A program made the position numbers and the translations under genes. Below are positions 1-7,249 of a DNA stretch of 64,000 bases, in pieces. Under the pieces are notes generated by a model. The model saw only the letters and a program-made list of their open reading frames with translations, searched no databases and had not been told where the DNA came from. Source of the DNA: Nocardia arthritidis NBRC 100137 (lineage in GTDB: Bacteria; Actinomycetota; Actinomycetes; Mycobacteriales; Mycobacteriaceae); contig NZ_BDBB01000041.1 in NCBI RefSeq assembly GCF_001612765.1, forward strand, positions 23,566-87,565, written 5' to 3'. Each line of letters starts with the position of its first letter. The first letter of the stretch is position 1.

Positions 1-722
1 GCCCCGGCGAGGCTGTCCGGCGGAGCGGACTCGACGTGACGGTAGAGCCGATTGGTGAACTGGTCGCGCTGCCTGCGATGCGCGGGCGCCAGGAACGACC
101 AATTGCCCGCGGAGCGCAGCCGGGACAGCTCGTCGGTGAGCACCGTGTCGTCGCGGCCCCGCTCACCGAGCACGATCCGTCGCACCAGCCGCCACCACCG
201 CGTGGTGAACTGCCGCGCGTCCAGGTGACCGCGGTGCAGGGCGGACACGATCATCTCGCGCGCCTCCTCCGCGATGGCCTCGGCGAACGGCCCCGCCAGG
301 CGATGCAGCGGCTCGGCAGACTCCAGCGCCGCCTCGTTCACGGCCCGGCGCTGATCGCGGATCGGGCCCTCGGACAGCAGGACACCGTGCGGCTGGAACT
401 GGCGCAGCGCGGCGCGCTTCTCGCGATTGGCCGGGTGAAACGGCGTCGGCGCGTCGGCCAGGACCCGTCCGACGTCCTGCGGGTCGAGAACGACCACGAT
501 CCGGCGTCCCGGCACCACCAGCTCCACCGGACCCGCACCGAACTCCCGCCGCAGCTGCCGCACGCGCTCGATGGCCCGCGAATCAGCCCCCGTGCGTTCG
601 AGCAGGCCCAGTACCGGCCGGCGCCGCGCGATGACCCCCGAGGCGACCGAGGCGAATCCGAGATCCGCCAGTGCCGCCACCGCGGGCACTCCCACCAGTC
701 GGTGTTCGCGGTTGTCTGCCAT
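1..722 (-). CDS. Cytochrome P450, N-terminal part (cut by window edge)
   Basis: About 240 N-terminal residues of a cytochrome P450 read leftward off the window. The evidence is a P450-like stretch around residues 93-130 (FHPANREKRAALRQF, then LLSEGPIRDQRRAVNEAAL), which matches the C-helix region where the heme propionate is bound, and the later WWRLVRRIVLGE segment. The ATG has a good ribosome site (GGGAGGAGG) about six bases upstream. The heme-binding cysteine loop and the ExxR motif lie outside the window, so catalytic competence and substrate cannot be judged. It follows the STAS gene on the same strand after 117 bases. Family call is firm; subfamily unknown. Confidence 0.8.
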   Translation of the reverse strand, partial: MADNREHRLVGVPAVAALADLGFASVASGVIARRRPVLGLLERTGADSRAIERVRQLRREFGAGPVELVVPGRRIVVVLDPQDVGRVLADAPTPFHPANREKRAALRQFQPHGVLLSEGPIRDQRRAVNEAALESAEPLHRLAGPFAEAIAEEAREMIVSALHRGHLDARQFTTRWWRLVRRIVLGERGRDDTVLTDELSRLRSAGNWSFLAPAHRRQRDQFTNRLYRHVESAPPDSLAG

Positions 723-839
723 ACGGCCTCCTCCCGGTGCGCTCAGATCGGCACGGTGCCGACGACCGGGCACATACCCGACGACGCGGGGTCGAAACCG
801 TAGCGGGGTCCGAGCGGCACCGATGCGGTGCCGGGAAGG

Positions 840-1208
840 TCAGCTTGGGGCTTGGGTCTCGTCGACGGCCAGCGCGGCCTCGACGGAGTCGCATACCGTG
901 AGCAAACGGTCCAGCGCGGTGACCTCGATCGGCCTGCGCGCCGCGTCACTGGGGACCACACGCAAGCCGCCAGAACCAGTGGCCTCCGAGGCCGCCAGCA
1001 GCACGCTCAGCCCGGCGGAGCCGAGGAACCCGACGTCCGACATGTCTACCACAACCGCGGCCGGTGTGTCGCGCAGCGCCTCGTCGAGCGCCGATTGCAA
1101 GCGTGGCGCGGAGGCCATGTCTATCTCGCCGTGCACGGTCACGACCACCGTGCCCTCCGCCGACCGCACCTCGACCTCCAGCGCCCGGGGCGCGCTTTCG
1201 GAACTCAC
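840..1208 (-). CDS. STAS-domain anti-sigma factor antagonist
   Basis: A 122-residue single STAS domain. Such proteins (SpoIIAA/RsbV type) bind an RsbW-like kinase and free a sigma factor when dephosphorylated. The sequence shows the fold's hallmark VVVDMSDVGFLGSAGLSVLL, in which the serine of GSAGL is the usual phosphorylation site, preceded by the beta-strand pattern VTVHGEIDMASAPRL. The GTG start was chosen because GGGAGGTGG lies just upstream and because the longer reading frame begins with arginine-rich sequence unlike the family. A plausible kinase partner is the HATPase protein at 53927-54418 and a plausible phosphatase is at 56748-57998, but that pairing is inference. Confidence 0.88.
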   Translation of the reverse strand: MSSESAPRALEVEVRSAEGTVVVTVHGEIDMASAPRLQSALDEALRDTPAAVVVDMSDVGFLGSAGLSVLLAASEATGSGGLRVVPSDAARRPIEVTALDRLLTVCDSVEAALAVDETQAPS

Positions 1209-1550
1209 AATCCACCTCCCGTGCCGGCCACGCGTCCTCGGCAGTACGCCACGTCGACCTCCGCTCAGGTTCGCATCTCTTGCGCAGTCGGACACGGCAC
1301 AGAGAGCGAGCATTCCGCGGCCAACTTACCCCATCGCGCTCCGGTGCGATCACCCTGTGCGCCGCGTCGCGCCTCGGACCAGGCGCAATCAGGTGCCGTA
1401 GGACGCTTTCGCGCGGGTACGGAAATCGGTCCCCGTGCACAACGAATGCCGCCGCCGTGAGTTCGGACACCTCGAAGGAGTGTCCGAACTCACGGCGGCG
1501 GCAGCGATTTCGGGCGGCGGTGGACTGCCGCACCGGCACGGCGGCGCTAG
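1209..1550. other. Intergenic, 342 bases, with a long hairpin
   Basis: No gene is supported here. The notable element is the perfect hairpin at 1447-1503, described separately. The bases between 1209 and 1440 contain only shadow reading frames. Confidence 0.6.
1447..1503 (-). terminator. Long perfect hairpin, probable terminator of the DUF1469-DUF3618-DUF4235 operon
   Basis: Arms 1447-1470 and 1480-1503 are exact reverse complements (24 base pairs) around a nine-base loop. It lies 48 bases past the DUF4235 stop in the direction of transcription and is followed by TTCGTTG on the minus strand, a weak U-tract. Position and stability suggest transcription termination or mRNA 3' end protection. 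Confidence 0.65.
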
Positions 1551-1802
1551 TCAGGCCAAGTGCCGGTGAGCGATTCGTAACCGCTCGCGCCCGCGATCGA
1601 TCGTGGCCTTGACCAGGCCGAACACCGCGCCCTGCAAGGCCGCGGCGAACAGCACCTCGCGCCAGGAGTGGTCTCGCGCGGTCGAGGACGGGGCCTGGTT
1701 CTCACCGGTGATCTGGGTCCACACCTTGGTGAACACGGCGTTCGCCGCCAGGCCGCCGAGCACGCTGATCACCAGGCCGAGCGGTTTGTAGAGCGTCTTC
1801 AT
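1551..1802 (-). CDS. DUF4235 family small membrane protein
   Basis: An 83-residue protein with the DUF4235 opening MKTLYKPLGLVISVLGGLAANAVFTKVW and a second hydrophobic stretch LFAAALQGAVFGLVKATIDRG, so two short membrane segments. Function is unknown. The start at 1802 was preferred over the longer frame because it has GGAGGCGG upstream and makes an ATGA overlap with the stop of the preceding DUF3618 gene, as expected in a translationally coupled operon. It is the last gene of the 2604-1551 operon. In other actinobacteria DUF4235, DUF3618 and DUF1469 proteins are often grouped and are linked loosely to envelope stress; that link is only contextual. Confidence 0.82.
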   Translation of the reverse strand: MKTLYKPLGLVISVLGGLAANAVFTKVWTQITGENQAPSSTARDHSWREVLFAAALQGAVFGLVKATIDRGRERLRIAHRHLA

Positions 1803-2191
1803 CGCCGCCTCCGCACGCTCTGCCACACCACCGCCGCGATCACCGCCGCGCCGAGGGCCACCGGGACCGGATGCGCGCGCAGCGCGCCGCCGGCCTGCCT
1901 GCCGCGCGCGGCGATCGGCTCGGGCGTCGTCGCCGCCCGGTGGACGAGGTTCGCGGCGCTCGTGCGGGCCTTCTGGGCCTTGTCCGCGACAGCGAGCGCC
2001 GCCTCGGACGCCACATGCTGTGTCGCCTCGACGGCATCGTGTGCCTTCTCCTTGCTCCGCGCGGGCACGTCGAGCTTGTGGCCCAGCTCTTCGACCGTCC
2101 TGCCGAGTTCCGCTCTGGCCTGGTCGCGGTCGCGGCGCAAGGCCGCGACGTCGTCGGTGGGCTGCCCGGCCCGGGGTCGGCTGTCACTCAT
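1799..2191 (-). CDS. DUF3618 domain protein
   Basis: A 130-residue protein. Residues 14-50 have the DUF3618 signature DDVAALRRDRDQARAELGRTVEELGHKLDVPAR, a charged helical segment, followed by an alanine-rich helical region and a C-terminal membrane anchor (PVALGAAVIAAVVWQSV) ending in RRRR. Molecular function is unknown. It overlaps both neighbours by ATGA (2188-2191 and 1799-1802), so all three genes are coupled. The N-terminal part is probably cytoplasmic, with the C-terminal hairpin in the membrane. Confidence 0.82.
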   Translation of the reverse strand: MSDSRPRAGQPTDDVAALRRDRDQARAELGRTVEELGHKLDVPARSKEKAHDAVEATQHVASEAALAVADKAQKARTSAANLVHRAATTPEPIAARGRQAGGALRAHPVPVALGAAVIAAVVWQSVRRRR

Positions 2192-2604
2192 CCCCGCCTC
2201 CTGTCCTTGATCACCTCGATGTCCTCGCGCACGCCCTCGACCGCTTCCTGCGGTATGGGCGGAGCCGCGTGCTCCACGCTCTTCTTCCCGGACAGCCCGA
2301 GGATCGCCGCGACCACCAGCAGCGCGCCCGCGATGATGAGCGCCGACGCCCAGCCCGGCAGGACCTCGGCGAGGCCGAGCACGGCCGCGGCGACCAACGC
2401 CGCGCCGCCGTAGAACGCCAGCAGCGCCGCGACCCCCGCCAAGCCGGCGCCGAGCCCGAACCGTTTGCCCTTCTCCCGCATCTCGACCCGGGCGAGCTGG
2501 AGTTCGTCGCGGATGAGCCGGGATACCTGTGCGGTGGCGTCCTCCACCAGTTCGGTGACCGACCGTGTGTTCGCGGGCGGCGGAATCTGTGTCGTCTCGG
2601 TCAT
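2188..2604 (-). CDS. Phage-holin-like/DUF1469 membrane protein
   Basis: A 138-residue protein. The N-terminal helix TRSVTELVEDATAQVSRLIRDELQLARVEMREK is typical of the actinobacterial putative holin-X/DUF1469 family and is followed by two membrane segments (residues about 52-75 and 84-105) and a charged tail. Despite the family name nothing here suggests a phage. It is the first gene of the three-gene operon, with a purine-rich ribosome site (GGAGGTC) before the ATG. The role is unknown; such proteins are commonly placed with stress or envelope genes. Confidence 0.82.
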   Translation of the reverse strand: MTETTQIPPPANTRSVTELVEDATAQVSRLIRDELQLARVEMREKGKRFGLGAGLAGVAALLAFYGGAALVAAAVLGLAEVLPGWASALIIAGALLVVAAILGLSGKKSVEHAAPPIPQEAVEGVREDIEVIKDRRRG

Positions 2605-2784
2605 GAGACCTCCTTCGGCATGTCACACCTCCTCCACGGCGACTACCCGCTCGACCGGACTCCAATCGGACATCGGGCCGGTCGGACGCGGCCCGGGTAA
2701 CCGGCGCGCGGGCAGCGCCGACCCGCGATCGCCGGCGCCGACGGTCTCCGAAGCGATTGCGGGGCAGGCGAAATCGGTCGGAGG

Positions 2785-3333
2785 TCACTCGATGTAGGCG
2801 CCGATCTGCGCAACGGCCTCGACCGGGTGCCGTGCCTGCAAGCCCGCGCCGATGCCGTCGAAGTGCCAGACGCCGTCGGCGCGACGCACTCGACCGAGCA
2901 CCATGCCGGTGTGCGAGCCGCCGCCGGTCAGCTCGTGGCGGGCGAGCTGGGTACCCGCCGCGGTGTCGATCACCCGGCAGTAGGCGTTCGCGATCCGATC
3001 GAGCGTCCGGCCGGTGTAGCTGGTGATGAGGAACAGCACGGTGGTGACATCTGGGGAGAGGCGGGACAGGTCCACGCTGATGACCTCGTCGTCGCCCGTC
3101 CCTTCTCCGGTGAGGCTGTCGCCGTGCAGGCGGACGGCCCCGTCCGTCGAGGTGAGCTGCTCGTGATACACGACGTCGACGAGCCGGTCCGCGGCGAACA
3201 GCAGGGCAGCGACGTTGAGATCGATCTCCTCGCGCCGGCCGAGCAAGCGCGAACGGGTAGCGGGGTCCCAGCCCAGCGCCACGGTGACGTGCTCGAGCGG
3301 GACGTCGCGTTCATCGCGGAGCACGGTGAGCAT
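2785..3333 (-). CDS. TerD family (tellurium/stress) protein
   Basis: A 182-residue TerD-like domain, normally a calcium-binding cytoplasmic protein of the Ter stress module. Visible features are VTVALGWDPATRSRLLG, the DLNVAALLFAADRLVDVVYHEQLTSTDGAVRLHGDSLTGEGTG region split by the acidic loop GDDEVISVDLSRLSPDVTTVLFLITSYTG, and the closing GVWHFDGIG. These are the segments that bind Ca2+ in TerD proteins (DD/DL clusters). The ATG at 3333 was chosen because AGAGGAG lies upstream; the longer frame is low-complexity. No other ter genes are nearby, so it may act alone in general stress. Confidence 0.85.
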   Translation of the reverse strand: MLTVLRDERDVPLEHVTVALGWDPATRSRLLGRREEIDLNVAALLFAADRLVDVVYHEQLTSTDGAVRLHGDSLTGEGTGDDEVISVDLSRLSPDVTTVLFLITSYTGRTLDRIANAYCRVIDTAAGTQLARHELTGGGSHTGMVLGRVRRADGVWHFDGIGAGLQARHPVEAVAQIGAYIE

Positions 3334-3706
3334 CGGTATTCTCCTCTGCGTCGGTGAGCGGTACGGTTCCGCCGTCGAGCGTGGACGGGCCCCGGGTTGC
3401 AGGGCGGGCCGGCCTGCCGTGCACCCGGCAACGCCCCGACCGAGACGATCGGGACGATTCCGGCGGACGAGCAGCGTACCCGTGTTCGTGCCGGATATGG
3501 CGAGAATCCAATCCGCGAGGCCGTTCGCCGCGAAGTCAAGGCATGCGGGTTGGCACAGGGCAGGTGCGCCGAAACCGCGGCGCGGGTCCCACCACGCGCG
3601 GTCGTTCGCCTGCGGAGTCCGGAGAAGGTTCGCGTGCGGAGGCAGCGGCGAGCGCTCTACGGGTGAATGGAGCGCACCCACGGCTACCGACCGGAGGTGA
3701 CCGGCG
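3334..3706. other. Divergent intergenic region, 373 bases
   Basis: It separates the terD-like gene (leftward) and the anti-sigma gene (rightward). Several overlapping open frames exist but none has protein-like composition or a ribosome site. In particular no ECF sigma factor is encoded upstream of the anti-sigma gene. Confidence 0.6.
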
Positions 3707-4432
3707 ATGACCGGTACCGAGTTCCCCCGCGCGGATCTGCTCGACCTGGCGTACCCCTACGCGATGGACGCGGTCGCCGAGATCGAGCGCAGGCGCATCG
3801 AAAACCGGCTCGTGAAGGCCGATTCCGGCACGGCCGCGGCGTTCGCGGCGGCGGTGCACGGGATTCGGGAGACCCTGGCGGCACTGAGCGCGACCGCCGC
3901 AGTGAATCCACCACCGACCCTGGAGTCGAAGATCCTCGGGGCGATCGACGACTCGCGTCCCGGCGCGCGGCGCCGTCGCGAAGTCCTCCGCCACCGTCGC
4001 CTCGCCCGGTTGATGGTGGCCGCCGCGGTGGCCGTCACGGCGGGTGTGGGCGCCGTGGTGGTGGCCGAGCGGAACGCGGGGTCGCATGCCGTGGCCGTCA
4101 CGGCCGAGCAGGTCTCGAGGCAACCGGACGCGCGTTCCCGGGTGATCGAGCTGTCCGGCGGCGGCACGCTGACAGTGCACACCTGCGCCCGGCTCGGCGC
4201 CGTCGCGGTCACCTTAGACGCGGTACCCGCGCCACCGCCCGGCCGGGCATATCAGCTCTGGGTCGTGTCGTCCGCGGGTACGCCGCGTTCGGCGGGCGTG
4301 CTGACCGGCGTGCCGCAGGCGGGCGTGGCGACCGGATTCGATCCCGCGGACGTCCTCGCCGTCACGATCGAACCCGCGAAAGGATCGCCGCGCCCGACCT
4401 CGCCGCAGATCGCCGCCATCACGCTGGGCTGA
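3707..4432 (+). CDS. RskA-like anti-sigma factor
   Basis: A 241-residue protein with the layout of mycobacterial RskA: a cytoplasmic anti-sigma domain (residues 1-100; LLDLAYPYAMDAVAEIERRRIE, then ETLAALSATAAVNPPPTLESKIL), one membrane helix (about 101-120) and an extracytoplasmic RskA C-terminal domain (GGGTLTVHT, GRAYQLWVV, PQAGVATGF, DVLAVTIEPA). RskA holds SigK at the membrane until the outer domain is cleaved. The zinc-binding HxxxCxxC motif is absent, as in RskA. GGAGG before the ATG supports the start. No sigma gene is adjacent, which is unusual because sigK normally precedes rskA. Confidence 0.83.
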   Translation: MTGTEFPRADLLDLAYPYAMDAVAEIERRRIENRLVKADSGTAAAFAAAVHGIRETLAALSATAAVNPPPTLESKILGAIDDSRPGARRRREVLRHRRLARLMVAAAVAVTAGVGAVVVAERNAGSHAVAVTAEQVSRQPDARSRVIELSGGGTLTVHTCARLGAVAVTLDAVPAPPPGRAYQLWVVSSAGTPRSAGVLTGVPQAGVATGFDPADVLAVTIEPAKGSPRPTSPQIAAITLG

Positions 4433-4476
4433 GGAGTGTCGACAAGCCGCCGGTGGCGGCGCCGAGACGCCCTTGG

Positions 4477-5580
4477 CTAGTCGCACCCTTCGAGGGTCGC
4501 GCGCGCGACCTCCTCGACGACGTCATTGATCTCGCCGCGCACCCGCAGCGCCGCGATCTGCCGATGCGCGCCGTTGCCGCGCGCGAGCAGGTGTGCGAAC
4601 GCCTCGTCGACGAACTGCCGGTCGCCTGCCTGCTCCAGTGCGGGGGCCACGTGCTCGATCAGCCGCAACAGCAGGTCGCGCACCGGCGCCACGTTGCTGT
4701 CGTAGGGATCGACCCCGTCGCCGTCCAATCCCGAACGGGCGGCTTTCCAGTACGCCGCACGCAGCACTTCGGCGGGTACCTGCGGTGCGATATGTCCCGC
4801 GGCCAACGATTTGCGCGCTGTGACGACGATGGCGCGCACCAGCGCCGCCAAGAGCGCGGTCTCCTCGACCGTGGCCGGGATGTCGCTCACCCGCACTTCG
4901 ACGGTCGGGAACGAGACCGAGGGACGAACGTCCCAGTAGACCATCTGCTTGTCCAGGATGCTGCCGCTGTTGAGCATCATCGCGACCATCGCCTCGTAAT
5001 CACGGGCGGACTCGAAATACGGTGGTGGCCCCGCGCTGGGCCACCGCCGCCACAGGATGCTGCGCCAGCTGGCGAATCCGGTTTCGGTGCCGCGGTAGAT
5101 GGCCGAATTCGCGGTCATCGCCAGCAGTTGCGGCAGCCACGGCCGCAGGTGATTGCTGACCTGGACCGCGGTTTCGGCGTCGGGGACGCCGACGTGCACG
5201 TGGCAGCCCGACAGCCCCTGCTCGTGGGCGAGCATGCCGAAGTTCTCGGCGATGCGCTGGTAACGCGGCGTATCGGTGACGGGGAAGTCGTGCGGGACGG
5301 TGGGCGGGATGCCGACCGCGAGCAGGCGTGCGTCGTTGCGCTCGGCGCACGCGGCGATATCGCGGCGCAACTCCCGCAACTGCCGGTGCAGTGCGCCGAT
5401 GTCGGTGTGTACCGCCGTGCTGGTCTCCACCTGACAGCGCGTCAGCTCGAGTTGCAGGTCGACCCCGATCTCCTCGGCGGTGCGCGCCACTTCGACATTG
5501 CGTGCCACCGGCGCGCCGGTGCGGGGGTCGACAAGCAGGAATTCTTCTTCTACGCCGACCGTCAGGCGCCCATCGTCCAT
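4477..5580 (-). CDS. YbdK-type carboxylate-amine ligase (GCS2 family)
   Basis: A 367-residue member of the glutamate-cysteine ligase family 2. Diagnostic segments are TVGVEEEFLLVDPRTG at the N terminus (metal/ATP site), QGLSGCHVHVGVPD near residue 125, the WRSILWRRWPSAGPPP loop and TVEVRVSDIPATVEE. YbdK proteins have weak glutamate-cysteine ligase activity and no settled physiological role; a mycothiol organism would not need glutathione, so another amino-acid ligation is likely. The start is either ATG 5580 or GTG 5586; no strong ribosome site is visible. It is divergent from the D-amino-acid oxidase gene with 111 bases between them. Confidence 0.85.
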   Translation of the reverse strand: MDDGRLTVGVEEEFLLVDPRTGAPVARNVEVARTAEEIGVDLQLELTRCQVETSTAVHTDIGALHRQLRELRRDIAACAERNDARLLAVGIPPTVPHDFPVTDTPRYQRIAENFGMLAHEQGLSGCHVHVGVPDAETAVQVSNHLRPWLPQLLAMTANSAIYRGTETGFASWRSILWRRWPSAGPPPYFESARDYEAMVAMMLNSGSILDKQMVYWDVRPSVSFPTVEVRVSDIPATVEETALLAALVRAIVVTARKSLAAGHIAPQVPAEVLRAAYWKAARSGLDGDGVDPYDSNVAPVRDLLLRLIEHVAPALEQAGDRQFVDEAFAHLLARGNGAHRQIAALRVRGEINDVVEEVARATLEGCD

Positions 5581-5691
5581 GTGCACGCAATACCCAGGGT
5601 CCGGTCGGCTAGTCAGCCGAACAGCACGGCTCCCCACGGGCGGTGCTGCGGCGACAGCCCTCGCGGGCGGGGGGTCGATAGGGTCGCCTTC

Positions 5692-6642
5692 ATGCGGATC
5701 GTCGTCCTCGGCTCGGGCATCACGGGTCTGTCCACCGCGGCCGAACTGCTCCGGGCGCGGCACGAGGTCATCGTCGTCAGCGCCGAGCCGATCACGGCGA
5801 CGACGTCTTTCCTGGCCGCCGCGGTCTGGTTTCCGACCGCCGCGGGCCCCGCCGATCGGGTGCGGGCCTGGAGCGATATCACTTTCGAGCACCTGGCGCG
5901 GCTGGCTGCCGCGGGTGTGCCGGGGGTGCGGATGTGCTCATCGATGGCGCTGTATCGCGCCGAACCCCCGATACCGGAATGGTCGCTATCGGTGCGCTCG
6001 TTCCGGTCGGCCGATCGCGCCGAACTGCCGCCCGGCTACCGATTCGGGTTCCGTTTCGAAGTTCCCTTGGTGGAGATGCCGACCTACTTGCCCTTTCTCA
6101 GTGCGCAAGTGGACGAGGCGGGCGCGCGCCGCGTGCCGCGCACTGTGCGACGGCTCGACGAGCTCGCCGACCTGTCGCCGGACGTCGTGCTCAACTGCGC
6201 CGGTCTGCGCGCCGCCGAACTCGTCGGCGATCGGGAGGCGTATCCGATCCGCGGTCAGATCGTGCGGGTCACGAATCCCGGACTGTCCGTCTCGGTCCGC
6301 GACGAGGCCCATCCGCTCGGCCGCGCCTACGTCCATCCGCGCGCGAACGACTGCGTGCTGGGCGGGTCCCTGGACATCGGCGAGTGGGACACGGCGCCGG
6401 CTCCCGGCCTCACCCGATCGATTCTGCGGCGCTGCCGCGATCTGGTGCCCGCTCTCGCGGGTAGCGAAGTGCTGGAAACCGTCGTGGGACTGCGCCCTGG
6501 TCGCCGGGAAGTCCGCGTGGAACTCGACACCGCGGTGCTGCCCGGCACACCCGTCGTCCACAACTACGGCCACGGCGGCTCGGGCATCACCATCGGGTAC
6601 GGATGCGCACTGGAGAGCGCGGCGCTGGTCGCCGCGCTGTGA
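5692..6642 (+). CDS. FAD-dependent D-amino-acid oxidase
   Basis: A 316-residue DAO-fold flavoprotein that would oxidatively deaminate D-amino acids to keto acids, ammonia and H2O2. Evidence: the Rossmann dinucleotide motif VVLGSGITGLSTAAELL at residues 4-20, FLAAAVWFPTAAGP (substrate-side loop), DVVLNCAGLRAAEL, YPIRGQIVRV, GLRPGRREVRVE, and the C-terminal flavin-contacting YGHGGSGITIGYG. The start ATG follows TAGGGT by eight bases, which suggests a leaderless transcript. A longer frame beginning at 3667 runs through antisense of the neighbouring ligase and is not real. H2O2 output fits with the catalase far downstream only in a general sense. Confidence 0.9.
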   Translation: MRIVVLGSGITGLSTAAELLRARHEVIVVSAEPITATTSFLAAAVWFPTAAGPADRVRAWSDITFEHLARLAAAGVPGVRMCSSMALYRAEPPIPEWSLSVRSFRSADRAELPPGYRFGFRFEVPLVEMPTYLPFLSAQVDEAGARRVPRTVRRLDELADLSPDVVLNCAGLRAAELVGDREAYPIRGQIVRVTNPGLSVSVRDEAHPLGRAYVHPRANDCVLGGSLDIGEWDTAPAPGLTRSILRRCRDLVPALAGSEVLETVVGLRPGRREVRVELDTAVLPGTPVVHNYGHGGSGITIGYGCALESAALVAAL

Positions 6643-6663
6643 GCGGACCGTGACCCGGTCGGA

Positions 6664-7041
6664 TCAGTTGGCGTAACTGCGCGCCACGACCGAGTTCAGC
6701 GCCTCGAGGAATTCGCTGAGAACGCCGGGCTCGACCTGGTCATGCGGGGTGCGTCGCTCGGGCGAATCGGCCACCGGCCCGGCGAGGCCCGCGTCGACGC
6801 TGTCGCGCAGGACGGCGTGCACCGCTTCGATCGGGATTCCCGCCTGGGCGCACCGGGTGGCCGCGTGCTCGAATCGGCCCAGGGCGAGACTGCCCGCCGC
6901 CTCGGCCGCGTCGACCAGCACGAGGGCCAACTCCAGCCCCATTCGAATCAGTGCGTCGGGACCACCGCGACGGGTGCCACGATCGGATCTCGCGGGCACC
7001 TCGGCGATGTCCCGATCTTTCTCGTGCGGGCCGATAGTCAT
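6664..7041 (-). CDS. Stand-alone N-terminal domain homologous to the neighbouring CdaR/PucR regulator
   Basis: A 125-residue all-helical protein with no DNA-binding domain. Its segments IRMGLELALVLVDAA, RCAQAGIPIEAVHAVLRDSVDAG and LSEFLEALNSVVARSYAN line up in order and spacing with residues about 60-145 of the regulator encoded divergently at 7250 (CLELAVSMLDGSD, AREGIPIDTIHHAVHEG, LEILDTITSTVSRAYV). It therefore looks like a detached regulatory domain that could heterodimerise with, or titrate, that regulator. The ATG follows GGAGGGAGGG. The region before it in the longer frame is not family-like. Function is inferred only from homology and position. Confidence 0.7.
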   Translation of the reverse strand: MTIGPHEKDRDIAEVPARSDRGTRRGGPDALIRMGLELALVLVDAAEAAGSLALGRFEHAATRCAQAGIPIEAVHAVLRDSVDAGLAGPVADSPERRTPHDQVEPGVLSEFLEALNSVVARSYAN

Positions 7042-7249
7042 GGCCCTCCCTCCGCCCGGCGACCCTGCTGCTACCGACGTTACGACGGGGATCGAAAGAA
7101 TTCGACCGCGCGAATACGACTTGTGAGGCTTCACAGACGCGCAGCGCGCGGTTCGGGTGGTGTCCCCAACCGGGGGCGCGACCCTCGGCACGTCGACCCG
7201 GTCAAGTTACCGTGGAGTACTTTCCGTGATCGGGGACTGAAGGAGTCAC

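Noticed and set aside
743..820. Short peptide frame RYGFDPASSGMCPVVG just upstream of the P450 gene
   Set aside because: No ribosome site and no recognisable family; likely chance.
3667..6642. An apparent 991-residue fusion frame ending in the D-amino-acid oxidase
   Set aside because: The first two thirds are antisense to the carboxylate-amine ligase gene; the oxidase has its own start at 5692 with a promoter-like element.
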